From assembly GCA_014879855.1 (NCBI GenBank), contig JACSRH010000177.1:1-34684 (forward strand): 34,684 bases of DNA, read 5' to 3'. Within the stretch, counting starts at the first letter, position 1; each line of letters begins with the position of its first letter. Positions 7,826-16,782 of the stretch are shown in pieces. The notes under the pieces are model-generated. The model searched no databases. It saw only the letters and a list, made by a program, of their open reading frames with translations, and had not been told where the DNA came from. A program made the position numbers and the translations under genes. The stretch is from Caldilineaceae bacterium. GTDB lineage: Bacteria > Chloroflexota > Anaerolineae > Caldilineales > Caldilineaceae.

Positions 7826-10173
7826 ACGCCTTGTCCTCCGCGCCTGGCGCGGCGCGGGCCCAGGTGCAGCCGTCCAATGACCGCTGGATGCAACGGCGGG
7901 CGTGGCTGATCCTCGCCCTTTTCTTGCTCTTGGGGAGCGCCTACAGCCTCATCGTGCCTGCGTTCGAGACGCCTGACGAACCCTTTCATTACGGCTTTGC
8001 GCGCCACATTGCCCAGGGCCAGGGCCTGCCGATTCAGGATCCACAAAACCCGGGCCCGTGGGCGCAGGAGGGCAGCCAGGCGCCGCTCTATTATCTGCTT
8101 GCCGGCCTGACGACGACTTTTATCGACCAGCGCGATGTTGCTGAAAGCGCGGTGCGCAACCCACGCGCCAATATCGGCGACCCACTCTACCCCGGCAACA
8201 AGAACTTCATGCTCTACTCCGGGCGCTGGCAGCCGCTGCAGGGCGCGAACCTGGCGCTGCACGTCGGTCGTTGGCTCTCGCTGCTGCTGGGCGCGCTCAC
8301 GCTGTGGGCGACGTTCCGGCTGGGCGTCTATGCCTTTCCCCACAGCCGCACGCTGCCCCTGCTGGCAATGGCGCTGGTGGCAGCCATCCCGCAGTTTCTC
8401 TTTCTCAGCGCCTCCTTCTCCAACGACAACGCCGTGATCGCGGCCAGCACATTTACCCTCTTCTGGCTGGCGCGCTTGCTGGCTAAACGCAACGATGCGC
8501 CCATCGAGTGGTGGGAATGGAGCGTGCTTGGCATTGCATTGGGCGCGGCGGCGTTAAGCAAATTGCAGGGATTGGGGTTGATCCCGCTCAGCGGTGTGGC
8601 AGTGTTCTTTCTGGTCAGGCGTCGTCGTGCGTGGCGGTTATTGCTGGACGCAGTGATCTTTGCAGGCGTCCCCGCAATCGCAATTGCCGGCTGGTGGTAC
8701 TGGCGCAACCTCACGCTTTACCGCGACTGGAGCGGGCTGTCGCATCTGATGGAGATCAACGGGCAGCGTCAAGGCGGGATCGAGTGGCGCAACTTCTGGC
8801 CGGAGTTTGCAGGCCTGCGCTACTCGGCCTGGGGCGTCTTTGGCTGGTTTAATATCCTGCTGCCGGACTGGTTCTACACGGTCATGGATGCCATTACCGT
8901 GAGTGGGTTAGCCGGCGCTGTGTTGGCAACCATTGCGACCTTTACGCAGCGACGCTCGCCTCTCGCCTCTCGCCTTTCGCCCCGCATCCTGGCGCTGCTC
9001 TGGCTCTGGCTGGCGATGATGCTGGCGCTCCTGCTCTACTGGACGGCGCAGGCAACGGGCAGTCAAGGAAGGCTGCTCTTTCCAGCCATCGCGGCTTTTG
9101 CCATTCTGTTGGTGGCGGGCATCGACTTCTGGCTGCGTTGGCTGCCGGCCCTGGCGCAGCGCCTGGTGTGGGCGGGATTGTTGGCGCTGTTGGCTGGCAT
9201 GTCGCTCTACGCGCTCGGCTGGCTGTTGCCCGGCGCCTATTATGCGCCCGTGCCGGTCGCCACGATTGCCAGCAACGCGCTGCCCGTCGCGTTGCGCTAT
9301 GGTGACGAAGAGAGCATCTGGCTGGAAGCCGTGACCATTGACGCGGCACGCGTGCGCGCTGGCGATGTCGCACCGGTCACGCTTTATTTCCAAACGCCGG
9401 CAAAACTCAAACACGATTACCAGCTCTTTCTGCAATTGCTCGACGAGAACGGCGCAGAAATTGCCAACCTCACCACGCACCCTGGCTGGGGACGCAACCC
9501 GACCACTTTCTGGAAGCCAGGCGCGGTATACGCCGACCGCTATCTGCTGCCCGTCACTGGCGCGGCGGAGGGCGGGTCGCCGCTGGCCGCGCGCCTTTAT
9601 GTGGGTTTCATCGATCCAGCCACTGAAGGCGCGTCTGGACAGCCGGGCAAGTTTCTGCCTCTGCCCGCTTACACTGCGGAGGGCGGCGAGGTCACGCCGT
9701 TTGTGGGGACGGTGGTGGTGGAGCCTGCCACTGAGCCGCGGCTCGATACGCCTGAAGCCGTCGCCGCCCACAGCGAGTTTGGCAGCGTGATCCGGCTCGA
9801 TATGTTAGAGACTGAGTTTTTTGAAAAAACTCAGTCTCTAACTGTGAAGTTGCTCTGGCAAGCGCTTGGCGCACCGGCCACCGATTACACGGCGTTTGTG
9901 CATGTCGTGGATGCGACCGGCGCGCCCGTGGGTGGGTTCGACCGCGCCCCGGCTGGAGATCGCTTTCCCACACATCTGTGGCGCGCCGGCGACCGCATCC
10001 TGAGCCAGTTCGAGGTGGAATTAGCAGCGCCACTTCCGCCAGGAACATATGATGTCTGGGTGGGGCTGTACGAATCAGCCAGCGCGGGCGCGCTGCGGCT
10101 GCCCGTGACCGCGCCGGGTGAAGTGCTGTCTGGCGATGGTCAGGTGAGGATTAGGCAATTTACAGTGCAATAA
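7822..10173 (+). CDS. Large GT-C/DUF2142-like membrane glycosyltransferase with tandem beta domains
   Basis: This 783-residue protein begins at an ATG overlapping the previous stop. After the first transmembrane segment it has ETPDEPFHYGFA (PDEP at 51-54), the loop motif of GT-C proteins related to DUF2142, and SQAPLYYLLAGL. About ten hydrophobic segments run to roughly residue 480. Two related beta-rich domains follow, each with the signature of a moderate-affinity exported sandwich (RVRAGDVAPVTLYFQ; LPPGTYDVWVGLYES). Two low-complexity elements interrupt the coding sequence without breaking frame: four 7-bp units at 8955-8982, in a loop between membrane segments, and a 39-bp palindrome at 9804-9842 inside the second beta domain. 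It is the last gene of the run; the next gene is convergent. Confidence 0.82.
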   Translation: MNALSSAPGAARAQVQPSNDRWMQRRAWLILALFLLLGSAYSLIVPAFETPDEPFHYGFARHIAQGQGLPIQDPQNPGPWAQEGSQAPLYYLLAGLTTTFIDQRDVAESAVRNPRANIGDPLYPGNKNFMLYSGRWQPLQGANLALHVGRWLSLLLGALTLWATFRLGVYAFPHSRTLPLLAMALVAAIPQFLFLSASFSNDNAVIAASTFTLFWLARLLAKRNDAPIEWWEWSVLGIALGAAALSKLQGLGLIPLSGVAVFFLVRRRRAWRLLLDAVIFAGVPAIAIAGWWYWRNLTLYRDWSGLSHLMEINGQRQGGIEWRNFWPEFAGLRYSAWGVFGWFNILLPDWFYTVMDAITVSGLAGAVLATIATFTQRRSPLASRLSPRILALLWLWLAMMLALLLYWTAQATGSQGRLLFPAIAAFAILLVAGIDFWLRWLPALAQRLVWAGLLALLAGMSLYALGWLLPGAYYAPVPVATIASNALPVALRYGDEESIWLEAVTIDAARVRAGDVAPVTLYFQTPAKLKHDYQLFLQLLDENGAEIANLTTHPGWGRNPTTFWKPGAVYADRYLLPVTGAAEGGSPLAARLYVGFIDPATEGASGQPGKFLPLPAYTAEGGEVTPFVGTVVVEPATEPRLDTPEAVAAHSEFGSVIRLDMLETEFFEKTQSLTVKLLWQALGAPATDYTAFVHVVDATGAPVGGFDRAPAGDRFPTHLWRAGDRILSQFEVELAAPLPPGTYDVWVGLYESASAGALRLPVTAPGEVLSGDGQVRIRQFTVQ
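8955..8982 (+). repeat. 7-bp tandem repeat inside the glycosyltransferase coding sequence
   Basis: CTCGCCT occurs three times in tandem, with a fourth imperfect copy (TTCGCCC). It encodes part of a serine/arginine/leucine-rich loop between two membrane segments. Confidence 0.75.
9804..9842. repeat. 39-bp near-perfect palindrome within a coding sequence
   Basis: Perfect 19-base arms (GTTAGAGACTGAGTTTTTT and its complement) flank a single G. The element is AT-rich in GC-rich surroundings and is exactly 13 codons long. In the gene's frame it reads LETEFFEKTQSLT, and the opposite strand reads almost the same peptide. It resembles a mobile REP-like element more than native coding sequence. Confidence 0.95.
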
Positions 10174-10191
10174 ACCTGAATGAAGAGTACA

Positions 10192-10216
10192 GCGGAGGCG
10201 AGGCGGCGCGGAGGCG
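10192..10216. repeat. GCGGAGGCG direct repeat in the convergent intergenic gap
   Basis: GCGGAGGCG occurs at 10192-10200 and 10208-10216, followed by CTCTTTTTCC. It lies between the stops of convergent genes and might contribute to termination, but no clean stem was found. Confidence 0.35.
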
Positions 10217-10292
10217 CTCTTTTTCCAGCAGAGTATGCAGTCCGTTGAGCAGTGGGGCGCAGCACTTTCCGGCTCGCACCCACGGTTGCGCG

Positions 10293-11138
10293 TTACGGCG
10301 CCACCACCACCGGCGTCGAAATTTCGCTCAGCCAGGCAGCAACCTGCACCGGCAAAATCACAGAGCCTACGCCCAACCCGCGTAAAATCGTGGTCATTGC
10401 TTCCATAGAAGGCATGATATAGAGTTTGGACTCCACCTTGGCCGCGGCGAACGCCTGCGCCAGGGCGTCGGCTTGTGCGCTGGATTGGCCAAACATCAGC
10501 ACGTCGATCTTGGCGTGATGTAGTTTGGCGAGTTGGATGGCAAGCTGCGCCGCATGGTCGGAGGAAGGGTCGCCCAGGTAGACGACCGTAAAGGGGCCGA
10601 TGAGCGCCATCTGTGCGCTCTGCACAATGACCGGGCGCTGTGTATTGCGCACCACGGCCTGTGCGCTGGAACCGGTGCGCTTGCCCGGCGTCATGCCCAC
10701 GCGGCCTAGACTAACCATCTGCGCGGACAAGCCGGCTGCAATCAGTTCCTGCGTCACGCCGCCGCGCACTACCCTGAACGACCAAGAGACGCGCTGGCGA
10801 CCGGCCACATCGGCCATGATTTTGCGCAGCAACGTTGCCTGGATGCGAAAATCACGTTCCATACGCACCTGTTCGAGGCGGCGCGGGTTGCCTGTAAAAG
10901 AGCCGATCTCCAGCCCAAACGGCAAGCCACACAGATGCAGCAGATTGACATCCTCGACATATAGTCCGTACAGTTCCAACTTCAAGGCAAACGCGACCTC
11001 GGCCGCGGCCACCAATGCCGCGGCACTGTGGGGAGATGCATCCAGCGCCACCAGGATGTGACCCGTTGGCAGTGGTTGGTTTAGAGTTTCGTTCAATATT
11101 TCAGGCGCTATTATTGCGCTGTGTTCTTCTGCGCTCAT
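10293..11138 (-). CDS. Universal stress protein, tandem UspA domains
   Basis: The 281-residue protein contains two Usp folds. The first starts at HILVALDASPHSAAAL (about 27-42), the standard first strand with its nucleotide-contacting aspartate, and ends in VSLGRVGMTPGKRTGSSAQAV followed by PVIV, a version of the G-x2-G-x9-G-S/T nucleotide loop. The second half (from FTVVYLGDPSSDHAAQLA) is more degenerate and lacks the glycine loop. Usp proteins are cytoplasmic ATP- or AMP-binding stress factors with varied roles. ATG at 11138 is preceded by AGGAAAAA at a suitable distance. It lies 171 bases downstream of the Lon-like gene on the same strand, separated by a structured spacer. Confidence 0.88.
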   Translation of the reverse strand: MSAEEHSAIIAPEILNETLNQPLPTGHILVALDASPHSAAALVAAAEVAFALKLELYGLYVEDVNLLHLCGLPFGLEIGSFTGNPRRLEQVRMERDFRIQATLLRKIMADVAGRQRVSWSFRVVRGGVTQELIAAGLSAQMVSLGRVGMTPGKRTGSSAQAVVRNTQRPVIVQSAQMALIGPFTVVYLGDPSSDHAAQLAIQLAKLHHAKIDVLMFGQSSAQADALAQAFAAAKVESKLYIMPSMEAMTTILRGLGVGSVILPVQVAAWLSEISTPVVVAP

Positions 11139-11181
11139 TCAGATTTTTTCCTACTTGTCTGTTGTCGCTGTGCTGCGAGGT

Positions 11182-11269
11182 CGCAAACGTCTTGTCCGTC
11201 TGAGAGGCTGACTTGAAAAGGGCAAAGCGGTCAGTAGACTGCGCAGGCAAGACGGACGAGGCGTTTGCG
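11182..11269. other. Long imperfect inverted repeat between the Lon-like and Usp genes
   Basis: Arms at 11182-11201 and 11250-11269 (CGCAAACGTCTTGTCCGTCT and its near complement) pair with two mismatches. The 48-base spacer holds a further short CTGAC/GTCAG pairing. It may be a terminator/attenuator or a dispersed repeat. No T-run follows directly. Confidence 0.6.
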
Positions 11270-11309
11270 CTCCAGGACGCGTCACCCTCTCTTTGTCTCC
11301 CCTGTCTTC

Positions 11310-13772
11310 CTACGCCAACGTGGGCGGATCGGTTTTGCTGCTGGAAGCTGACGGCTTTGGCGCGCGGCCCTTTGCTTCGAGCGCCTGCCGCTTTTTTGCC
11401 ATTTGCTCCAACCGATCGGCAACGGCGCGGTTGACTGTCCCTTTGGGATATTTGCCTCGCTTGTCAGGCGCACCCGCGGGCATGCCCGCCAGCACTTCGA
11501 TGCCTTCATCGACGTGTTCAATGGCATAAATATGGAACTGCCGGGCCTCCACCGCCTCGACCACATCGCGGCGCAACATCAAGTGTTTGACGTTGGTTTC
11601 CGGAATCAGTACACCCTGCTCGCCAGTCAGCCCCCGCGCGTTGCACAGATCAAAGAAGCCTTCGATCTTTTCGTTGACGCCGCCGATCGCCTGGACGCGG
11701 CCGGTCTGATCCACCGAGCCAGTGACCGCCAGCGACTGCTTGATAGGAACTTGCCCGATCGCCGAGAGGAGCGCGTAAAACTCGGTCGATGACGCGCTGT
11801 CGCCTTCTACGCCGCCGTACGATTGCTCGAAGACCAGGCTGGCAGAGAGCGCGAGCGGCTGCTCGGCAGCGTAGCGCGCGTTGAGCAAACTGGCCAGAAT
11901 CAGCACGCCTTTGGCATGAATCGGCCCACTCAGGTTGACTTCGCGTTCGATGTTGACCACATCGCCGCGCCCCATGCGCACAGTGGCCGTGATGCGCGAC
12001 GGCTGGCCAAAGGCATAGTTGCCAAGTTGCAACACGGATAGCCCGTTGATCTGCCCGATCGCCGCGCCGGTGGTTTCGATGTGGATGGTCTGGCGCAGCA
12101 CCGCGTCCTGCATCAAGCGAGCCACACGGTCGAGGCGGAAGACCTGAGCGTCAAGCGCCTGACGCACGTGCTCGACGCCGATCACCTCGGCGCCGGCTTC
12201 GGCGGCCCAGAAATTCGCCTCTTGCAACAAGTCCACGATAGCCTGCATTTGCGCGGTCAGGCGTTGGCTGTCGTTGACCAGCCGGGCCGCGTGGTCGATG
12301 ACCGCGCCTACGGCGTAGCGATCCAGCGGCCGCAGTTCCTTCTTGCGCGTGATCGAGGCCAGCAGTTGAGCATAGGCCCATTGAGTTTCCGGCGTGCGCT
12401 CCACCTCATCAGCAAAATCGGCCGCCACCTTGAAGAGTTCGTTGAAGTCGGGGTCGTGCTGTGACAGCAGATAATAGAGAGGGCGGTCGCCCAGCAGCAC
12501 CACCTTGACGTTGAGGGGCATCGGCTCAGGCTCCAGCGAGATCGTGCTGGTCAGGCTGAGCATCTGTCCGACCGATTCAATGCGCACCTCGCCAAACTCC
12601 AGCGCCCGCTTCAGTCCTTCCCAGGAATAGGCGTTGGAGAGCACTTTGAGCGCGTCGAGGATCAGATAGCCGCCGTTGGCGCGGTGCAGCGCCCCCGGCT
12701 TGATGAGGGTAAAGTCGGTGACAAGAGCGCCCATCTGCGCCATCTGTTCGACGCGGCCAGTCAGGTTGGTGTAGGTTGGGTTGCTTTCATAGATCACCGG
12801 CGCGCTCTGGGCATCGTCAGCATCGACGAACAAGTTGACCTGGTAGCGGCGCAGCGGCGAAACATGGTCGACAAAGACTGCCCGCCCGTCGCCATCGCCC
12901 GCTTGCTGCTGTTTTTCACCCGCCACCATGAAATCGCTCAGGTGATCTTGGACATCGCGACGCACGGCGTCGAAGAAGGTGAGGACGTCCTGATTTTCAG
13001 CGTAGGCTGCGGCCAACTCGGAAATGAGATCGTTGAGGACGACGCCGGCTACCTCGCGATTCAATTCGCGCATGTGGTTGCGCAACTCGCGCTCCCAGCG
13101 CGGCGCCTTGGAGACCACCTTCTGGAGTTCTTCCTGCATCACTTCGACATCAGCCTGGATGCGCTTTTTATCCTCTTCGGGCAGCTTATCGAATTCTTCG
13201 GGGGGCAGCACTTCTTCGCCCTTGAGCGGAGCAAACGTCAGGCCGGAAGGGGTGCGCAGCAGCGCCAGGCCACGCTGCTTGGCCTGTTCCTGGAGCTCCA
13301 TCAGGCTGGCCTGTTGTTGCTCTTGAAACTCACTTTCGATCGCCCGCCGCCGCGCTTGATACTCTTCGCTTTCAAAGGCGGCTGACAGGGCAGTCTGCAT
13401 ATCCTCGACCAGGCGATCCATGTCACGTTTCAACTGGCGACCGCTGCCCGCGGGCAGACGCAGGATGCGCGGACGATAGGGCTGGTCAAAGTTGTTGACA
13501 TAGCACCAGTCGTAGGGGGGCGGCTCCTGCGCCGCGCGCTTCTCGACCATGCGGCTTACAAGCGTATGCTTGCCCAACCCAGCCGGGCCGAGCGCGTAGA
13601 TATTGTAGCCTTGCCGGCGGAGCTTGACGCCAAACTGGATCGCGCTCATCGGACGTTCCTGTCCGATAAAGGAGGTTTGTCCGTCTAGTTCCGCCGTTGT
13701 TTCGAACGTGAAATCCTCCGGCGCACAACAGCGCCGCAGCGCGTCGGGGGATAAAGGTTTCACTGGAGACAC
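11310..13772 (-). CDS. Lon-family ATP-dependent protease (AAA_32 / LonB-like type)
   Basis: The 820-residue protein couples an atypical AAA domain to a Lon protease domain. GPAGLGKHT (62-70) is the Walker A loop and GGYLILDALKV (about 367-377) the Walker B region. A coiled segment (about 110-290) is inserted between them, as is typical of the AAA_32 group rather than classical LonA. The protease domain carries GDSASS with catalytic Ser659 and a Lys in GGVNEKIEG at 702. Their 43-residue spacing is the same as the Ser-Lys dyad of E. coli Lon. The likely role is cytoplasmic degradation of damaged or regulatory proteins. The start is GTG at 13772, preceded by GAGGAG at good spacing. The C-terminal 30 residues are lysine- and alanine-rich. 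Confidence 0.93.
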   Translation of the reverse strand: MSPVKPLSPDALRRCCAPEDFTFETTAELDGQTSFIGQERPMSAIQFGVKLRRQGYNIYALGPAGLGKHTLVSRMVEKRAAQEPPPYDWCYVNNFDQPYRPRILRLPAGSGRQLKRDMDRLVEDMQTALSAAFESEEYQARRRAIESEFQEQQQASLMELQEQAKQRGLALLRTPSGLTFAPLKGEEVLPPEEFDKLPEEDKKRIQADVEVMQEELQKVVSKAPRWERELRNHMRELNREVAGVVLNDLISELAAAYAENQDVLTFFDAVRRDVQDHLSDFMVAGEKQQQAGDGDGRAVFVDHVSPLRRYQVNLFVDADDAQSAPVIYESNPTYTNLTGRVEQMAQMGALVTDFTLIKPGALHRANGGYLILDALKVLSNAYSWEGLKRALEFGEVRIESVGQMLSLTSTISLEPEPMPLNVKVVLLGDRPLYYLLSQHDPDFNELFKVAADFADEVERTPETQWAYAQLLASITRKKELRPLDRYAVGAVIDHAARLVNDSQRLTAQMQAIVDLLQEANFWAAEAGAEVIGVEHVRQALDAQVFRLDRVARLMQDAVLRQTIHIETTGAAIGQINGLSVLQLGNYAFGQPSRITATVRMGRGDVVNIEREVNLSGPIHAKGVLILASLLNARYAAEQPLALSASLVFEQSYGGVEGDSASSTEFYALLSAIGQVPIKQSLAVTGSVDQTGRVQAIGGVNEKIEGFFDLCNARGLTGEQGVLIPETNVKHLMLRRDVVEAVEARQFHIYAIEHVDEGIEVLAGMPAGAPDKRGKYPKGTVNRAVADRLEQMAKKRQALEAKGRAPKPSASSSKTDPPTLA

Positions 13773-13836
13773 AAGAAGGCTCCTCTCTGTGCAGGAAACT
13801 GATTGGAAGGCGTCAGTATATCAGAAAAAAATAATG

Positions 13837-14763
13837 TCAGCACAGGGGAAACTGGTAATTCCACCACGCTGGCTCGCCTTGTCGCCAGCTTTGGCCGTCT
13901 CCGCTGTGCTCGGAAAGGGCGGCGAGTTCCGCTAATGGCAAGCGCTGGAGAGACCAACGCGCCTGCGTTGCGGTAAGCTCCAACCGCACCCACGCGACCG
14001 GATAGTCGATAATGGCAGGGACGACCGCAAACACGCACGCTTGATGTTCGCCCAGCGTGCGCACCTGAACGTCCAAACGATGCGCGTGCCCCTGGAAGAT
14101 GGCGCGCACGCCGCCGCGCCGTTGGATCACCTGCAACACCTCCGCCGCATTGCCGATGCCAAAATAGTCGCGCCAGGGACGCTCCCCTATCCACGGTTGC
14201 AGAAGCTGATGCGTGAACAGCAATACGGGCCGCCCCTCGGCCGTCGCCAGCGCATAGTCGAGACGCTCCAATTCTGCGGGATTGACCCACCCGAAAATCG
14301 GGTCTCCATCGACCGCGGCTGCGATCTGCGCGGGTGTGTGTCCCATCGTATTGAGCAGAATCAAGCGCGCCTCCGGCAGGTCGATCAGCTTGCCTAATCC
14401 AGGTTCGTAACGCCACAGTGTATGAAATTCGCTCAGATCGCCATTCCCAGGGTGTACATCATGATTGCCTGGCAACGCCACCACCGGCGCGCGCAGCTCA
14501 TGAAGACGGCGATGAAGATACCGCATCGTGAAGGTAAACACATCCGATGTCATGGCATAACTTCCCCCGCCACAGGTCAGATCGCCCAAATGCAGGGCCA
14601 GATCAACCTGCGTTGTTTGCAATTCTGCCAAAAGGGTGTCCAAGATCTGCTCGGACCAAGGCTGGAGCTGCACGGCGCCACTCGCTGTGACCACCGGCTG
14701 ACTACGCATCCAGAAATGGGTGTCAGAAACAATCCCGATCGTCGTTGATGCAGGTTCATTCAT
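13837..14763 (-). CDS. Calcineurin-like metallophosphoesterase
   Basis: The 308-residue protein has the full set of metallophosphoesterase motifs: SDTH (13-16), HLGDL (58-62), LPGNHDVH (97-104), FTHQL and GHAHRL. These place two metal ions in the active site for hydrolysis of a phosphate mono- or diester; the substrate cannot be deduced. TCGGGSY after the second motif is a local variation. The start is ATG at 14763, which overlaps the stop of the upstream solute-binding protein (ATGA), so the pair is translationally coupled. No signal peptide is seen, so the protein is probably cytoplasmic. Confidence 0.9.
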   Translation of the reverse strand: MNEPASTTIGIVSDTHFWMRSQPVVTASGAVQLQPWSEQILDTLLAELQTTQVDLALHLGDLTCGGGSYAMTSDVFTFTMRYLHRRLHELRAPVVALPGNHDVHPGNGDLSEFHTLWRYEPGLGKLIDLPEARLILLNTMGHTPAQIAAAVDGDPIFGWVNPAELERLDYALATAEGRPVLLFTHQLLQPWIGERPWRDYFGIGNAAEVLQVIQRRGGVRAIFQGHAHRLDVQVRTLGEHQACVFAVVPAIIDYPVAWVRLELTATQARWSLQRLPLAELAALSEHSGDGQSWRQGEPAWWNYQFPLC

Positions 14764-15560
14764 TGCGCACCTTCTTTGTTTGCCTGATGGCCAAACCACT
14801 GGTTTTCCAGATTTGCCAGGTCGCCGCGTGTCTTGAGCAGTTGCAGCGATGTTTCGACCCGGTTTTGCAACTCGGCCGCGCGGCGCGGCATGACAATGAC
14901 ATAGGGAATACTTTCCAAGGGGGCATCTATGGCCGCCAGTGGCTGGCCGGCAGCCTGCGCCTGGCGCAGTGAGACGTTATCGATAAAAATGGCGTCTAGG
15001 CTGCGATCTTCCAGCAGCGCCGCAATCAATTCGTCCGGCGTCTCAAACGGGCTCAGATTTATCTCCGCGCCCTCACGTTGCAGGCGTCGTCCAACCATAT
15101 CCCCCACACTGCCCCATTCTACCCCAACACGCTGTCCGGTCAGTTCGGACAAAGTGCGGATTGTAGAACTCACAGGCACAGCAATCCGCAGGCCAGCGTC
15201 GAAATAAGGGGTGGAAAACAGAAAATCTTGCGTCAGACGCTCGTCATAAGGATAGGCGCTCACAATGCTGTCGATGCGTCCCGCCTTGAGCGTGTCCGGC
15301 AAGCTATCAAAGCCGACCGCCACAATCTCGGCGCGGACGCCCCACGTCTCCGCCAGCGCCTGCGCCAGCGCCACGTCATACCCGACGGGCGCCCCGGTCG
15401 CGTCGAGCAGCTCGAAAGGCGGAAAGCTCGGATCCAACCCAACGCGCCACACGCCCCGCTGTTGCACGGCCTGCCAGGTGACATCGCGGCGCAGAAAAGG
15501 CAGAAGCGAGACGCTCTGATCGGCAAAAAGCAGCCAGGCAATCCCAGCGCCGCTGGCCAC
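14760..15560 (-). CDS. Family 3 extracellular solute-binding protein (amino-acid type), orphan
   Basis: The 266-residue protein is a type II periplasmic binding fold. WRVGLDPSFPPFELLDATGAP (about 38-58) is the classic first strand and ligand loop, YDVALAQALAE and DSIVSAYPYDERLTQDFLFS follow, and the second lobe begins near TGQRVGVEWGS. It should bind an amino acid or a similar small polar ligand outside the membrane. The shown GTG start leaves a short hydrophobic N-terminus. The frame stays open upstream through an arginine-rich stretch and a better membrane anchor (RRWRWIAAGVALVASGAGIAWLL), so an unusual ATT start at 15614, overlapping the upstream gene, is possible. No ABC permease or ATPase is adjacent; its partners are a glycosidase and a phosphoesterase. 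Confidence 0.86.
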   Translation of the reverse strand: MASGAGIAWLLFADQSVSLLPFLRRDVTWQAVQQRGVWRVGLDPSFPPFELLDATGAPVGYDVALAQALAETWGVRAEIVAVGFDSLPDTLKAGRIDSIVSAYPYDERLTQDFLFSTPYFDAGLRIAVPVSSTIRTLSELTGQRVGVEWGSVGDMVGRRLQREGAEINLSPFETPDELIAALLEDRSLDAIFIDNVSLRQAQAAGQPLAAIDAPLESIPYVIVMPRRAAELQNRVETSLQLLKTRGDLANLENQWFGHQANKEGAQ

Positions 15561-15601
15561 GAGCGCGACGCCGGCCGCAATCCAGCGCCAGCGGCGCCGC
15601 C

Positions 15602-16711
15602 TTAGCGCGTCAATTCGTGCGTGTATCGTTGCACCTCCGTGTAGATCGGTTTTGGTTCAAAATCGGTGCGCACGAACGTAAAGTAATCCTGATAGGAGTT
15701 TTGGTCCCAAGGAAAGCGAAACACCCAGAGACAGAGCGCATCGAGCCAGGGCCATTCTTGCAACGCAATGTCATAGGCGCGCAGGGTGTAAGCGATGCGC
15801 TGCGCCGGGCGCACCGCGCGCGTCCAGCGTGGATGGTCGTTCCAGCCGCCCTCAGTAATGATCGCTGGCGTTGCTTCGTCGCCGTTTCTGACCATGATGT
15901 CGCGCAATAACTCGCTGCGGCGAAAGTTGACGACCGCTGGATCGGGCGGGCTGTCCGGTTCAAAATGCCAGCCATAGGCGTGAATCGCCAGGATGTCGAA
16001 ATAAGCGGCGGCGCCAGCGTCATACATCGCCTGAAGAAAGACCAGATCGTTGACGCCAAACTCGCTGCCAGGCGGCGCTAGTGTGGGCGCCAGCGCGCCG
16101 GCCAGCACGTGCACTTCGGGCGCGGCTGCTTTGATCAAGGGATAGGCGGTCCGCAACAACGCCGTGTATTTTGCCGCATCGGGCGCGGCATAGCCCCACT
16201 CCAGGGCCAGGTTTGGCTCGTTCCAGAGGATCACGTAGCTGACCTTGCCTCGGTAGCGTTCGGCAAACGTTGCCGCAAATCGGCCAAAATCAGCAAAACG
16301 CTCTTCGTCCAGGTAAAGTGGGGTGGTGTCTTTGGGGCGCGCCCAAGCCGGAACAAATCCCAATCGTGCGATGAGCGTCAATCCTTGGCGATTGGCGTGC
16401 GCGACAACCTGGTCGGCATGAACCCAGTTGTAGCGCCCAGGCGCCTCTTCAATGTACGCCCACGGAAAATACTCGACGCTCCACGGGGCGCCCATTTCAC
16501 GCACCATTTCCAGGGTTCGCTTGATCTTCCATTCTTCCACTTCGTCGGTCAGCCGTGTGTGAATGCCCACTTTGGGGTTGGTGGTTTGGACGGTTTGCTG
16601 AGGGCCAAGCACAACATCGGGTAAGTATAAACGCCAAACCCAGACGCCAACCAGGGCGAGCAACAACCCAACGAGCAGCAGGAGGGACAGACGCCGCCTA
16701 TCGCGCAGCAT
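15602..16711 (-). CDS. Membrane-anchored clan GH-A glycoside hydrolase (GH39/GH5-like)
   Basis: The 369-residue protein starts with a basic cap and a strong transmembrane anchor (about 8-27), followed by a TIM-barrel glycosidase. ILWNEPN (161-167) holds the asparagine-glutamate pair with acid/base Glu165, and IITEGGW (284-290) supplies the nucleophile Glu287. The family acts on beta-linked glycosides outside the cell; the specific substrate is uncertain. ATG at 16711 was preferred because AGGTG lies upstream and the protein then starts at its membrane anchor; the frame is open to 16948, but that part overlaps the divergent oxidoreductase gene. It heads a minus-strand run with the solute-binding protein (41-base gap) and the phosphoesterase. 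Confidence 0.85.
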   Translation of the reverse strand: MLRDRRRLSLLLLVGLLLALVGVWVWRLYLPDVVLGPQQTVQTTNPKVGIHTRLTDEVEEWKIKRTLEMVREMGAPWSVEYFPWAYIEEAPGRYNWVHADQVVAHANRQGLTLIARLGFVPAWARPKDTTPLYLDEERFADFGRFAATFAERYRGKVSYVILWNEPNLALEWGYAAPDAAKYTALLRTAYPLIKAAAPEVHVLAGALAPTLAPPGSEFGVNDLVFLQAMYDAGAAAYFDILAIHAYGWHFEPDSPPDPAVVNFRRSELLRDIMVRNGDEATPAIITEGGWNDHPRWTRAVRPAQRIAYTLRAYDIALQEWPWLDALCLWVFRFPWDQNSYQDYFTFVRTDFEPKPIYTEVQRYTHELTR

Positions 16712-16782
16712 GTTCACACCTGCATCATAGCGCCAGCGGCGCATTTTGTCCAACCTGGAGGCATTCATCGCTCGTCGCCAGT

